Source: Pedobacter sp. W3I1 (lineage in GTDB: Bacteria; Bacteroidota; Bacteroidia; Sphingobacteriales; Sphingobacteriaceae). Taken from it: a DNA stretch of 64,000 nt. The notes beneath the pieces were generated by a model that worked only from the letters and a program-made list of their open reading frames with translations, was not told the DNA's origin and searched no databases. Shown here in pieces: positions 9,467-17,614 of the stretch. The first letter of the stretch is position 1. Each line of letters opens with the position of its first letter. The stretch lies in contig NZ_JAUSXN010000001.1 in assembly GCF_030816015.1 (NCBI RefSeq), positions 3,782,001 through 3,846,000 on the forward strand, written 5' to 3'. Made by a program: the position numbers and the translations under genes.

Positions 9467-9504
9467 AAAAAGCTCCGGATCAACAGATCCGGAGCTTTTT
9501 ATTT
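9467..9504 (+). terminator. Rho-independent terminator after the TonB receptor
   Basis: A perfect 15-base stem (AAAAAGCTCCGGATC against GATCCGGAGCTTTTT) with a 4-base loop is followed by a T-rich run. It lies 19 bases past the receptor stop codon. The stem is nearly symmetric, so it could also act on minus-strand transcription. Confidence 0.92.
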
Positions 9505-9678
9505 TCATTTAGGCAATTGCTTAAGTATGGTCCATTGCTGGCATTGTTTTTTATTCTTTTTGATCAGCGTGATAGCAGAATTTAAGCTAAAACTAAGTGA
9601 GTGATTAGCAAGGCAAAGCCAATGGTACAAGATAAATTCTCATCACAACACAACCAATTGGTTAAGCCAATAAAGAAA

Positions 9679-9876
9679 TTAAACAATAATTAGGATAGTG
9701 CCCGATTTAAATAATTTAAAGTAATAGTGAAACTCACCGTGACGATTTACTTTTTCGATTTCACACACTTTACCCGATTTACCATATTCATCAGATAATA
9801 AATCACCAATTTTAATGCTATCTAACTGATTTACATTAAGCGATGCTCTTTTAATTAATGTAGCTGTTTTTTCCAT
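9679..9876 (-). CDS. Small hypothetical protein, 65 residues
   Basis: I do not recognise a family. The protein is basic and mixed-charge with alternating beta-like stretches (QLDSIKIGDLLSDEY, GKVCEIEKVNRHGEFHYYF) and reads like a compact SH3/KOW-style barrel, though that is only an impression. It has no signal peptide or membrane segment. A good TATGTTTG promoter box lies 79 bases upstream on the same strand, which supports expression. It stands alone between the TonB receptor and a Dabb protein. Confidence 0.55.
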   Translation of the reverse strand: MEKTATLIKRASLNVNQLDSIKIGDLLSDEYGKSGKVCEIEKVNRHGEFHYYFKLFKSGTILIIV

Positions 9877-9954
9877 ATAATTGCAGTTTGAAGTATTTAC
9901 GTAATTGAAAACGCTTTGATTTTGTAGTATCTTAAATTACTTATTAATTAATAG

Positions 9955-9986
9955 CAAACATACAAAATCGTAGTCTTAATTAGCAA
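9955..9986 (-). promoter_or_regulatory. Candidate promoter of the 65-residue hypothetical gene
   Basis: On the minus strand TATGTTTG (plus positions 9955-9962) matches the -7 consensus TAnnTTTG exactly, with a TTG about 21 bases further upstream. The spacing is slightly long. Confidence 0.4.
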
Positions 9987-10285
9987 TATACAATCTTATA
10001 AATCTACTCAATGATAAGGCCTCATTTATTTTGGTGAGAATTTACACCATTCTTCGCTCGTAAAAACTAAACTAATATAAGGAAAAGGGGTTGATAAATA
10101 GCAACCTGCCTCCCATTTGGCCTATTCTCGAAATAATTATCGAAATCGAGGTTTTTTGGTAGCCATCTAAAAGGCATTAAAACTGATCAAAGGAAAGTTA
10201 TCTATACATGCCTTTACATTTAATGATTGATTTAACAAATATCATATTATTAGAATCCAAATAATAAATTCGATTTATTAACAGG
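9987..10285. other. Gene-free stretch between the small hypothetical and the Dabb gene
   Basis: AT-rich sequence without a credible reading frame, conserved-looking RNA or strong repeat. It ends in the terminator of the Dabb gene. Confidence 0.5.
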
Positions 10286-10322
10286 CAAAAAAAATACCTC
10301 CGATTTTCATTGGAGGTATTTT
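10286..10322 (-). terminator. Terminator of the Dabb-domain gene
   Basis: AAAATACCTCC at 10291-10301 pairs with GGAGGTATTTT at 10312-10322 around a 10-base loop. Read on the minus strand the stem runs into an eight-base U tract, directly after the stop codon at 10326. Confidence 0.88.
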
Positions 10323-10325
10323 CTA

Positions 10326-10622
10326 TTATTCTGCGTCGTAAATTACAACCTTTTCGAAGTAAACCCTGAATTCGTCCAGGAAAGCTTTATGCAATGGGTG
10401 AACCTGATAAACATCATGTGCAGCTAAATCTTCAAATAACAGGAGGAGGCTAAATGTATAAGTAGTATCTACAACAGCACGCTCAATTGGTGCTGGTATG
10501 CCAATGTGAAAAGTTTTAACAACTTCAATGTTTTCTAATGTTTGTAAGCTATTGCGAAAAGCAATTTTCTGCTCATCGGTGGTATCGGCTTTTAGCCAGA
10601 ATAAAACGTGGTGTGCGATCAT
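10326..10622 (-). CDS. Dabb family (stress-responsive alpha-beta barrel) protein
   Basis: This 98-residue protein has the standard Dabb opening MIAHHVLFWLKADTTDEQ, the middle segment YTFSLLLLFEDLAAHDVYQ and the HPLHKAF motif followed by FEKVVIYD. It is the usual single-domain length and would form a dimeric ferredoxin-like barrel in the cytoplasm. Family members are linked to stress or to small-molecule cyclisation and decarboxylation, but most bacterial single-domain copies have no known substrate. It lies just downstream of ligD on the same strand, 48 bases away, and could be co-transcribed with it before its own terminator. Confidence 0.88.
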   Translation of the reverse strand: MIAHHVLFWLKADTTDEQKIAFRNSLQTLENIEVVKTFHIGIPAPIERAVVDTTYTFSLLLLFEDLAAHDVYQVHPLHKAFLDEFRVYFEKVVIYDAE

Positions 10623-10670
10623 TTTTTAATTTTTTCCAAATATAATGAAAGCCAGAAAAGATCATAAGCT

Positions 10671-13367
10671 TTATCCAAAAACACTTTTGGCTTTATCAAT
10701 AGCCTTTGTTAAATCGATTCCCTTGCCTAGTACACCTTTAAACAGATCTCCTTCTACTTTTAAGCGATCGATGGCATTAAAAATATTAAAATCTTTCATT
10801 TTTAAGCCGGGCTTTACTTCATCCCAATGCAAGGGCATTGATACGGTTGCACCAATTTTCGGCCGTAATGAATAAGGCCCGGCAATAGTTGCCCCTGGCC
10901 TATTCTGTAAAAAATCGAGGTACATTTTTCCTTTTCTGGCGGCTATCATACGCTCTAGTGAAGTATATTCGGGTATTTGATTGTGCACGAGGTTAACTAT
11001 TATTTTAGCAAACATCTGACTTTGATCATAAGTATATTTGGCATTTAACGGAATGTAAATATGCATTCCGGTTGAACCTGATGTTTTACAATAACTGGGA
11101 ACATTTATGGCATCTAATACTTTTTTAGTTTCTAACGCAGCCTCAACCACCTGATCAAAAGTATGTTTATCGGGGTCTAAATCAATTACACAGTAATCGG
11201 GATTATCGGGACTTTGCACCCGGCTAAACCAAGGATTCATTTCTATACAGCCTAAACTGGCCATCCAGAGTAAGGAAGCTTCATCTGTTCCAACCAGGTA
11301 TTCTTTTTTTTCGCCTTCGCCATTTTCGTAAGGAAAAGTTTCGGCCCAATCTGGTGCTTTTCCTTTTACATCTTTCTGGTAAAAACTAGGCCCATGTATT
11401 CCGCCCGGAAAGCGGTTAAGCGATTGCGGACGGTCTTTCAGGTAAGGTAAAATATATTCAGCAACCTGGTAATAGTAGTTAAACATATCTCTTTTGGTTA
11501 CTTTATCTTCGGGCCAGTATACTTTACTCAGGTTGGTAAATTTAAGTTGATGGCCTTTAATTTTCCTTACCTGTGTTTCATCTTTAGGGTTCAACAAAGT
11601 TTTGGGTTCTTTACCTTCTGGTGCTTTTATTGCCTGCGCATGTGGGTTTTGCTCCTTAGCGTCGTCAACAATTTTTTCTGTCAGCATTTCCACTTCTCTC
11701 ACCACTTCTTTGGCGTTTTTATCTTCGCGCATACCCTGAAAAGATGGGTGACGAAAAACGCCATCGCTAGTGACTTCAGCAAAAGCAACTTCGCATACCA
11801 ATTCGGGCTTTAGCCAGGTCGCTTTTGCATGTGGTGGATTTGGCCTGAAGCGCGAGGGTTTATTTACATCGGGTATACTTTCGAAGGGGCTTTTATCGAT
11901 AATAATCGGTTTAAACTGCTCCATCATTGTTTTTTGAAGTTTATCTGAAAATCCTGTACCTACTTTGCCCACATATTGTAATTTTCCCTTTTCGTACACG
12001 CCTAATAGTAAAGAGCTGAAAGGTTTCGTAGTATCGGCATTTTTAGTAAAACCGGCAATTATCACTTCTTGCCGCTTCTGCACCTTAATTTTAAGCCACT
12101 CTTTCGATCTATAGCTTGTAGTATAAGTGCTATCTATTTTTTTTGCAATAATTCCCTCCAAGCCCATCCTTTCGGCTGCATTAAAAAAATCGACACCACT
12201 GGCTTTGAAAACTTTCCCTAAACGTACCCGATCATCGCTCGTAGGCAGAACTTCATTTAATATGGCCTGGCGTTGATAAAGCGGTAACTCCATCAGGTTC
12301 TTACCTTCGTACCAGAGGAGATCGAACACATAAAAAACAAGTTCTCCATCTGCTTCGCTTCTCCAATTCTGCAGGGAGCCAAAATTAGATATACCTTTGT
12401 TATTTAACACTAAAATCTCACCATCAAATACCGCATTTATCTCCCAACCCGAAAGCAAATCGTAAATGGGATAAAATTTTTCGTTAAAGGATTTATTATT
12501 TCTTGATAACAAATCAACCTTTCCTTTATTGATAAATGCCAGGGCCCGATAACCATCCCATTTTACCTCATACTGCCAATTTGGATCATCGAAAGGTTCG
12601 TCAACCAAGGTGGCCAGCATGGGTTTTATCCCCTTTGGAATAGCTGTTTTGGGTGCTTTTTTTAGTATATTTTTTACGTCGACGGTTATCTCATCGCCCA
12701 CTGGCTTAATTTCTTTCTTTGCTTTTTGCTTCGGGCTTTTTTTTTCAATTTTTATATCCTGCTCTTTTCCTGCTTTCCAAACCTTCTCGGATGTTTCTTC
12801 CATCTTTTCGATTGTTTTTCCAGAAAGTACAGATTTATCTTCTTTGGTAATGTCTTTTGTAGAGGCGTAATCGTCTTTATGTTTAATTAACAGCCAGCCA
12901 TTTTCCCCCATACCATGTGTTTTAACAAGCGCAAACTCGCCATGAAGCTTTTCTCCGTTTAGCTTGATTTTTAAAGAACCATCTTTTAACTGGCCTAATA
13001 AATGTTTTTCCTGTGCTTTTTTGCCTTTAATTGCTTCTATCGGCTCATAAGTTCCTTCATCCCATACAATAACTGTCCCTCCACCATATTCACCCTGTGG
13101 GATAATGCCTTCAAAATCTTTGTAATCGTATGGATGATCTTCTACCATCATGGCCAGGCGTTTGGTTTTCGGATCGGTTGATGGTCCTTTAGGTATGGCC
13201 CAGCTTTTTAGAACGCCTTCCATTTCGAGTCTGAAATCGTAGTGCAACCGCGAAGCATCGTGTTTTTGGACCACAAAATGTAATTTATCCTGATCGCTGC
13301 TTTTGCCCGATTTTGGTTCAGTAGTTTTTGAGAAATCGCGTTTGGCAACATACTTTTTCAGACTCAT
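10671..13367 (-). CDS. ligD: Multifunctional NHEJ DNA ligase LigD (phosphoesterase-ligase-polymerase)
   Basis: This roughly 898-residue protein carries all three LigD activities. The N-terminal 3'-phosphoesterase domain (about residues 25-170) has QKHDASRLHYDFRLE and MVEDHPYDY with its metal-binding His and Asp. The ATP-dependent ligase domain (about 245-590) has the catalytic lysine in YEVKWDGYR. The C-terminal primase-like polymerase (about 625-890) has DLDPD and SGSTGMHIY. The order PE-Lig-Pol differs from the mycobacterial Pol-PE-Lig order. I chose the second ATG at 13367 (MSLKKYVAKRDF), the usual family start; the first lies two codons upstream. It repairs double-strand breaks with Ku. 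No ku gene is in this window. A DUF3606 gene ends 10 bases upstream, so the two are almost certainly an operon. Confidence 0.95.
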   Translation of the reverse strand: MSLKKYVAKRDFSKTTEPKSGKSSDQDKLHFVVQKHDASRLHYDFRLEMEGVLKSWAIPKGPSTDPKTKRLAMMVEDHPYDYKDFEGIIPQGEYGGGTVIVWDEGTYEPIEAIKGKKAQEKHLLGQLKDGSLKIKLNGEKLHGEFALVKTHGMGENGWLLIKHKDDYASTKDITKEDKSVLSGKTIEKMEETSEKVWKAGKEQDIKIEKKSPKQKAKKEIKPVGDEITVDVKNILKKAPKTAIPKGIKPMLATLVDEPFDDPNWQYEVKWDGYRALAFINKGKVDLLSRNNKSFNEKFYPIYDLLSGWEINAVFDGEILVLNNKGISNFGSLQNWRSEADGELVFYVFDLLWYEGKNLMELPLYQRQAILNEVLPTSDDRVRLGKVFKASGVDFFNAAERMGLEGIIAKKIDSTYTTSYRSKEWLKIKVQKRQEVIIAGFTKNADTTKPFSSLLLGVYEKGKLQYVGKVGTGFSDKLQKTMMEQFKPIIIDKSPFESIPDVNKPSRFRPNPPHAKATWLKPELVCEVAFAEVTSDGVFRHPSFQGMREDKNAKEVVREVEMLTEKIVDDAKEQNPHAQAIKAPEGKEPKTLLNPKDETQVRKIKGHQLKFTNLSKVYWPEDKVTKRDMFNYYYQVAEYILPYLKDRPQSLNRFPGGIHGPSFYQKDVKGKAPDWAETFPYENGEGEKKEYLVGTDEASLLWMASLGCIEMNPWFSRVQSPDNPDYCVIDLDPDKHTFDQVVEAALETKKVLDAINVPSYCKTSGSTGMHIYIPLNAKYTYDQSQMFAKIIVNLVHNQIPEYTSLERMIAARKGKMYLDFLQNRPGATIAGPYSLRPKIGATVSMPLHWDEVKPGLKMKDFNIFNAIDRLKVEGDLFKGVLGKGIDLTKAIDKAKSVFG

Positions 13368-13377
13368 AATCAATGTT

Positions 13378-13551
13378 TTACTTTTTCAAATAATTTTCAA
13401 CTGCGCGGGCAGAGGTACCAACTGTTTGCACTACAGCTTTCAGCTTATCTTTGCTCACCCCTAATTTGTTAGACCAATAATCCACCTCATAACCTTCGTT
13501 AATGTTGATCCTAGTCCGATCAGCATTACCGCTTTTTTGTTTATCATCCAT
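13378..13551 (-). CDS. DUF3606 small protein, upstream of ligD
   Basis: This 57-residue frame runs from ATG at 13551 to TAA at 13378. The core RININEGYEVDYW-NKLGV, then KLKAVVQTVGTSA and VENYLKK, is the DUF3606 pattern: a short protein of predicted helices with conserved Tyr-Trp and Leu-Gly-Val positions. It has no signal peptide. It ends 10 bases before the ligD start, implying one transcript. A distant paralogue lies at 15161-15385. The function of the family is unknown; the linkage to NHEJ is an observation, not a demonstrated role. Confidence 0.85.
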   Translation of the reverse strand: MDDKQKSGNADRTRININEGYEVDYWSNKLGVSKDKLKAVVQTVGTSARAVENYLKK

Positions 13552-13591
13552 AATTATTTTTGATTAGACAGTTATAAAACAGCCCAATAAC

Positions 13592-13643
13592 AAAAAAGGT
13601 TTTAACAGCCGTTTTTACATACGGATATTAAAACCTTAAAAAA
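13592..13643 (-). terminator. Terminator after the GT87-like gene
   Basis: AAGGTTTTAA and TTAAAACCTT pair across a 26-base loop, and on the minus strand the stem is followed by a T-rich stretch. It lies between the stop of the membrane-protein gene and the start of the DUF3606-ligD operon, so it separates the two units. Confidence 0.75.
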
Positions 13644-13657
13644 GTAAAATTTACATA

Positions 13658-14860
13658 TTAATCTACAAGCGCAGTAAGTTTCTCTGTTTCTTCTTCATGC
13701 GCTAACCTATCCCTGGTAGCAATATTGATAACCCTCAACCACACTAAAAAATATGGAAAGCTAATAATAGCTAGCCATAAAGGATGGGCTTTTGCAAATG
13801 AAGGAAATAACAGTAATGGGAAATTGCAGGTAATGATCAGTAAAACTGGTAGCAATATTTTTTTCATGACCTTATTATTTTCTTTAACATACCAAATGCC
13901 TACCCCCATTATCGAAATAATAAAAGTACAATCTTCGGCCCCGGTACTAAATAATACAGGAAACAGCATCACCGAAGAAAGGATCATTAATTGAAACCTA
14001 GCTTTCGAAAAACTTACCGTACGACTAAAAGGTAACATAAATACCAAAGAACCGATTGTTAGAAAGAGAAAATTGGAAATCCCTGGCTGATTTAAAAGTT
14101 GCCTAAAGAAACCCATAATCGAAATATCTCCACCACCTGAAACATTAAGCATATTTTTCCCAATCAGTGAGTTTTTCCAATCGATATAACTTTGTGCAAC
14201 AAAATCTGGAGAGGCAAACAACATTGGCAGTAAGAATATCACTATCGACCACATGATTAACCATAATACAAAAACTGGCTTTCTCCGGGCAAAAAAGAAG
14301 AATGCTAAACCCACAATACCATAAAGCTTAATAAATGTGCCCAGTACAATGCAAAATGCAGACCATATTCCTTTATCTTTATTTATTTGCGTATAACTTA
14401 ATATCATTAATGCTGCTGCACCAGCATTAAACTGCTGGTTAAGCATCGATTCTATTAAACAGGGAATGGCGATATAACCGATCATTACCTTTTTATCCTC
14501 ACTTAAAGGCAAAGTTTGAACAGCTTTAAAAAGCAGGAAACAGTTAAACAGGTTCCAAAAGAGTAAGCCAATCCAGTTAGGCAATAAGGCAAACGGAGCA
14601 ATTAAAACACTAAAAATAGGACCATAATGATTGGCATCTTCGTGATAAGCCGGGTACCATGCATAAAGAGATTTTTCTTGAAGAAGATTTCTGAACGTAT
14701 TCTCGAAAATGAGGTAGTTATTATACCTATGCGTTGCCCAGGAATCGATTACAAAAATGAGTGTAATCAATACCCAAAGAAATAATACAAAACGATTGTC
14801 CTGATAAAATTTGGTACGTTGAGATGTATCAGGAGCGCTGGTTAGAAAATGATTTAGCAT
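13658..14860 (-). CDS. GT87/DUF2029-like integral membrane glycosyltransferase
   Basis: This 400-residue protein has about ten hydrophobic segments. The region ENTFRNLLQEKSLYAWYP with DANHYGPIFSVLIAPFALLP and later LNQQFNAGAAALMIL matches the DUF2029/GT87 family (polyprenyl-phosphomannose-dependent alpha-mannosyltransferases in actinobacteria). The first extracytoplasmic loop carries acidic residues but the exact catalytic Asp cannot be assigned with confidence. In Bacteroidota these proteins are usually uncharacterised envelope glycosyltransferases. There are no other cell-wall or glycan biosynthesis genes beside it, so the acceptor is unknown. Confidence 0.75.
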   Translation of the reverse strand: MLNHFLTSAPDTSQRTKFYQDNRFVLFLWVLITLIFVIDSWATHRYNNYLIFENTFRNLLQEKSLYAWYPAYHEDANHYGPIFSVLIAPFALLPNWIGLLFWNLFNCFLLFKAVQTLPLSEDKKVMIGYIAIPCLIESMLNQQFNAGAAALMILSYTQINKDKGIWSAFCIVLGTFIKLYGIVGLAFFFFARRKPVFVLWLIMWSIVIFLLPMLFASPDFVAQSYIDWKNSLIGKNMLNVSGGGDISIMGFFRQLLNQPGISNFLFLTIGSLVFMLPFSRTVSFSKARFQLMILSSVMLFPVLFSTGAEDCTFIISIMGVGIWYVKENNKVMKKILLPVLLIITCNFPLLLFPSFAKAHPLWLAIISFPYFLVWLRVINIATRDRLAHEEETEKLTALVD

Positions 14861-15160
14861 TTGTAAAAATTACATTACAATACAATAATAAAAATGCTAG
14901 TTGACAATTCCTAATGTTTTGTAAAGAAAATGTTACTCTTTTTTTGAGTTCAAAATATTGCTCAAAAAGACAGCCCTAAATCGATTTTTAAGACCAGTTT
15001 TACCATTGGTTTAGTTCAATTATATATTGTTGCTTGTCAATCATTAACAACTAAAGCTTTCGCATAGTTACATTTGATTTATCTATCAGCAAAAATCCAA
15101 AACCAAATCAGAATTAGCGGTGTTTATATTACATATTAACTAACCAAAAATCGGTAAAAG
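14861..15160. other. Divergent intergenic region with a possible promoter box
   Basis: This 300-base AT-rich region separates the GT87-like gene from the DUF3606-like gene. TACATTTG at 15069-15076 fits the -7 consensus TAnnTTTG for rightward transcription, but no TTTG lies at the right distance upstream of it. No gene is visible inside. Confidence 0.4.
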
Positions 15161-15385
15161 ATGGAATATCAAATTAATTCGATGAATGCCCGGAAGGAGT
15201 TTATTGAGATTGCAGATGAGCAGGATCGCAATTACTGGGCAGCCAGACTAGGCGTTACAGCTGAAAAATTAAAATCAGTGGTTAAAGCTATTCAGAGTAT
15301 GGAATTTTCTATTGTAAAAGAATATTTGACAATGGAAAAAATTAAATCAGGAAATACCTACTCACGTTTCCTTAATCCGTCGTAA
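15161..15385 (+). CDS. DUF3606-like small protein
   Basis: This 74-residue protein aligns by eye with the DUF3606 protein upstream of ligD: IEIADEQDRNYWAARLGV, then KLKSVVKAI and VKEYL, keep the Tyr-Trp, Leu-Gly-Val, Lys-Leu-Lys-x-Val-Val and terminal Tyr-Leu positions. It has about 12 extra residues at the N-terminus and 17 at the C-terminus. There is no signal peptide. It is a single-gene unit on the plus strand, convergent with the serine hydrolase. Family assignment rests on this pattern match alone; the function is unknown. Confidence 0.7.
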   Translation: MEYQINSMNARKEFIEIADEQDRNYWAARLGVTAEKLKSVVKAIQSMEFSIVKEYLTMEKIKSGNTYSRFLNPS

Positions 15386-15406
15386 CTAGTATAGGTTAAT
15401 TTAGGT

Positions 15407-16543
15407 TTAATTAATAAATGCCTGATATAAACTGTTGATAGCTGTCCTGCTAAAATCAGGAAAGCCATCGGTATAGGTAGCATTTATACCGTTTGTAATA
15501 ATAACGAAACCAAATTTTTCTTTCGGATTAAAAAACATGGTGCTGAACAAGCCGTAAGCTGAACCTGTATGCCCTTTCAGTTTTACACCAGGGATGAGAT
15601 GGTCTGCAGTCCTGATGGCCAGGCCATATCCCTCATCATCAGTTAAGGCAGTTTGCATCGTTTTCGCACTCTTTTTAGTCATTATTTTAATACCATTTGA
15701 TGTGCCATAATTCATGTGCATGATCATGTATTTAGCTAAATCAATAGCAGAAATCTTCATTCCACCTGTAGGCGAAAAAACAGGTGTACTATAACCCATT
15801 ATATAATTTGCAATTTCTGCTCTTCGTGGCGCATATGCGGTTGGCGAGGAGGTATAGGTTTTCGTATCAGCATGATATTCATATAGATTAACAAAACGGG
15901 TGCTATCTAACGAATCGACGCAATAACCTGCATAAAGACCTAAGGGTTTTAATACATGGTTTTTCACATAATTATCGAAACGTTCGCCCGATTTTTTCTC
16001 GATGATTGTACCGATCAGGTTAAAATTAAGATTGCAATAATCAAACTTGCTTCCCGGGGCATAATCGTTATAACACTTGGCCCAGTCTGGATTTTTATCG
16101 GGATTGATCACATCGAGATTTAAATAACCTTGCGAATCGTTTAAACCGGAGGTATGCGACAAAGCCATTTTTAAAGTAATTTTCTGATCGGGGAATTTTG
16201 GATTCCTGATTTTAAATCCCACCAGATCCCCAAAATCATCATTTAAAGAAATCTTACCTGCTTCTACCAGTTGCATAATGGATGTTGCCGAGAAAGATTT
16301 AGAGATCGAAGCAATCCTGAAAATATCCTGATTGGTTAAAGGCGTTTTATTTTCTAAATCCTTTAAGCCAAAAGCATGGGTATAAATGATCTTGCCATCC
16401 TTAACTACAGCCACAGCAGCACCCACCGCACTAAACTTCTCCATTATTTGCTTAAAATCTGTTTCAGCTTTTTCGTTTTGTGCTTTTGATTGAGTGATTA
16501 AACCAACGATCAAAAAAAATGCATAAAAATATTTAAGTTTCAT
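15407..16543 (-). CDS. Serine hydrolase, beta-lactamase (class C) family
   Basis: The chosen ATG at 16543 gives a clean signal peptide (LKYFYAFFLIVGLITQ ending in K-A-Q); an upstream in-frame ATG at 16588 adds 15 unlikely residues. The penicillin-binding fold motifs are present: SISK (S-x-x-K nucleophile and base), YCN (Y-x-N) and HTGS (in the K-T-G position). At 378 residues it is the normal length. The family includes esterases, D-amino peptidases and class C beta-lactamases; the HTG variant is more common among esterase/peptidase members, so resistance should not be assumed. It lies 66 bases downstream of the VOC gene on the same strand. Confidence 0.9.
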   Translation of the reverse strand: MKLKYFYAFFLIVGLITQSKAQNEKAETDFKQIMEKFSAVGAAVAVVKDGKIIYTHAFGLKDLENKTPLTNQDIFRIASISKSFSATSIMQLVEAGKISLNDDFGDLVGFKIRNPKFPDQKITLKMALSHTSGLNDSQGYLNLDVINPDKNPDWAKCYNDYAPGSKFDYCNLNFNLIGTIIEKKSGERFDNYVKNHVLKPLGLYAGYCVDSLDSTRFVNLYEYHADTKTYTSSPTAYAPRRAEIANYIMGYSTPVFSPTGGMKISAIDLAKYMIMHMNYGTSNGIKIMTKKSAKTMQTALTDDEGYGLAIRTADHLIPGVKLKGHTGSAYGLFSTMFFNPKEKFGFVIITNGINATYTDGFPDFSRTAINSLYQAFIN

Positions 16544-16609
16544 GGGCTTGTAGAATAAGGAATAAATATAAACGATGTGGTAAAACAAAGTTCTGACGTA
16601 CCAAAAAAT

Positions 16610-17071
16610 TTACCTGGCGTCGTTTACTTCCAGCCAATGTCCATCCGGATCCTTAAAATAAATCTGCTTTACGCCATCTACCCGCAGGGTAATTCCTTTT
16701 TCTTTCCCGGCCCAATCCTCAAAGCTGATATTTTTGGCATTCAGCTTCTTTACAAAATCATCAACAGAAGGAACGCTGAAACATAAATGTGCATTTTTAT
16801 CGAAAACCTCATTTCCTTTCGCGCCCTGGATTAAATGCAACTGTCCGGCTGGCCCTAAAGTAAACCAGGTATGGCGGTTATCTTTAAAAGGTTCGGGAAT
16901 GATTTTAAGGTTGAACACACTTTCGTAAAAAGTAGTTGCTTTGCTCAGATCAGTTACATAAACAGCAATATGATTTAAAACAGCAGGTAAGTTTTCGGGT
17001 TTATTTTGCGCCATGGCTTTCTGAAAAATGATAGAAAACAAGATAATAATAAATAGGAAGATTTTTTTCAT
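16610..17071 (-). CDS. Exported VOC (glyoxalase/bleomycin resistance-like) protein
   Basis: This 153-residue protein starts with a signal peptide (KKIFLFIIILFSIIFQ, A-M-A-Q cleavage), unusual for a VOC protein, which places it in the periplasm. The paired beta-alpha-beta-beta-beta modules are visible as LNHIAVYVTDLSKATTFYE and AHLCFSVPSVDDFVKKL. The metal-ligand candidates are His of LNHIAVY, His of the LHLIQG or AHLCFS segment, and Glu of GHWLEVND. VOC enzymes include glyoxalases, dioxygenases and binding proteins; the substrate is unknown. It probably shares a transcript with the downstream serine hydrolase. Confidence 0.85.
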   Translation of the reverse strand: MKKIFLFIIILFSIIFQKAMAQNKPENLPAVLNHIAVYVTDLSKATTFYESVFNLKIIPEPFKDNRHTWFTLGPAGQLHLIQGAKGNEVFDKNAHLCFSVPSVDDFVKKLNAKNISFEDWAGKEKGITLRVDGVKQIYFKDPDGHWLEVNDAR

Positions 17072-17360
17072 GTTTAAATATCAAACTTATAAAGGAATAA
17101 TTTTAATAAATTTTTTAATACAGTCTTCGACTCCGCTTAGGGTAGCAAAACACAGCGGGTTATTTATTGAGCAGATTTATTAACCACAGATAAAAAGGAT
17201 AAACACAGATAATATAACTTAGTTAACATTTTTTACTTATAGATGCTTCGACTCCGCTCAGCATGACAAAGCGCGTAAAAGCCCAAAAGCGCGATCGTCA
17301 TTTCGACTGAAGCGCAGCGAAACGGAGAAATCTTTGAGTTTTGATCATCTATCCAGTAAA

Positions 17361-17391
17361 GATCCTGAAACAAGTTCAGGATGACGAAACG
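17361..17391. repeat. Short hairpin repeat GATCCTGAAACAAGTTCAGG
   Basis: TCCTGAA pairs with TTCAGGA around a short loop and is followed by TGACGAAACGA. The same 31 bases recur at 50053-50083 with one mismatch, so this is a distinct member of the dispersed family. Confidence 0.8.
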
Positions 17392-17478
17392 ATGTAATTT
17401 ATTTATGCTAAAAAACTTGCTTTGCAGTGCCTTTGGGTTCTTTGTTGCGCTACCATTGAAAGACTTCAACAAAAAAAT

Positions 17479-17594
17479 CGTCATTTCGACTGGAGCGCAG
17501 TCCCGAACTTTCGGGAGAGAGATCTATCTAGACAGATTTTGCTTCGCAGAGCCTTCGGGTTCTCGGCTGCGTTGCACTCCGCTCGAAATGACGA
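17479..17594. repeat. Palindromic repeat, ends CGTCATTTCGA / TCGAAATGACG
   Basis: Inverted 11-base ends enclose about 94 bases with an inner hairpin (CCCGAACTTTCGGG) and a second imperfect stem. It belongs to the same subtype as the partial copy at 17296. Confidence 0.82.
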
Positions 17595-17614
17595 TCGCGG
17601 GGAATTTTCCGTTC

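Larger units (their letters stand above)
17072..17614. repeat. Repeat-rich intergenic region with three or more palindromic elements
   Basis: There is no credible gene here; apparent frames are translations of the repeats. Two partial TTCGACTCCGCT motifs lie near 17125 and 17249. An element opening with CGTCATTTCGAC at 17296 is followed by a hairpin at 17361-17386, and a complete element occupies 17479-17594. The strand symmetry suggests they terminate or stabilise the transcripts of the converging flanks. Confidence 0.85.

Noticed and set aside
15407..16543. Calling the serine hydrolase a beta-lactamase resistance gene
   Set aside because: The third motif is HTG rather than KTG and nothing nearby points to resistance.
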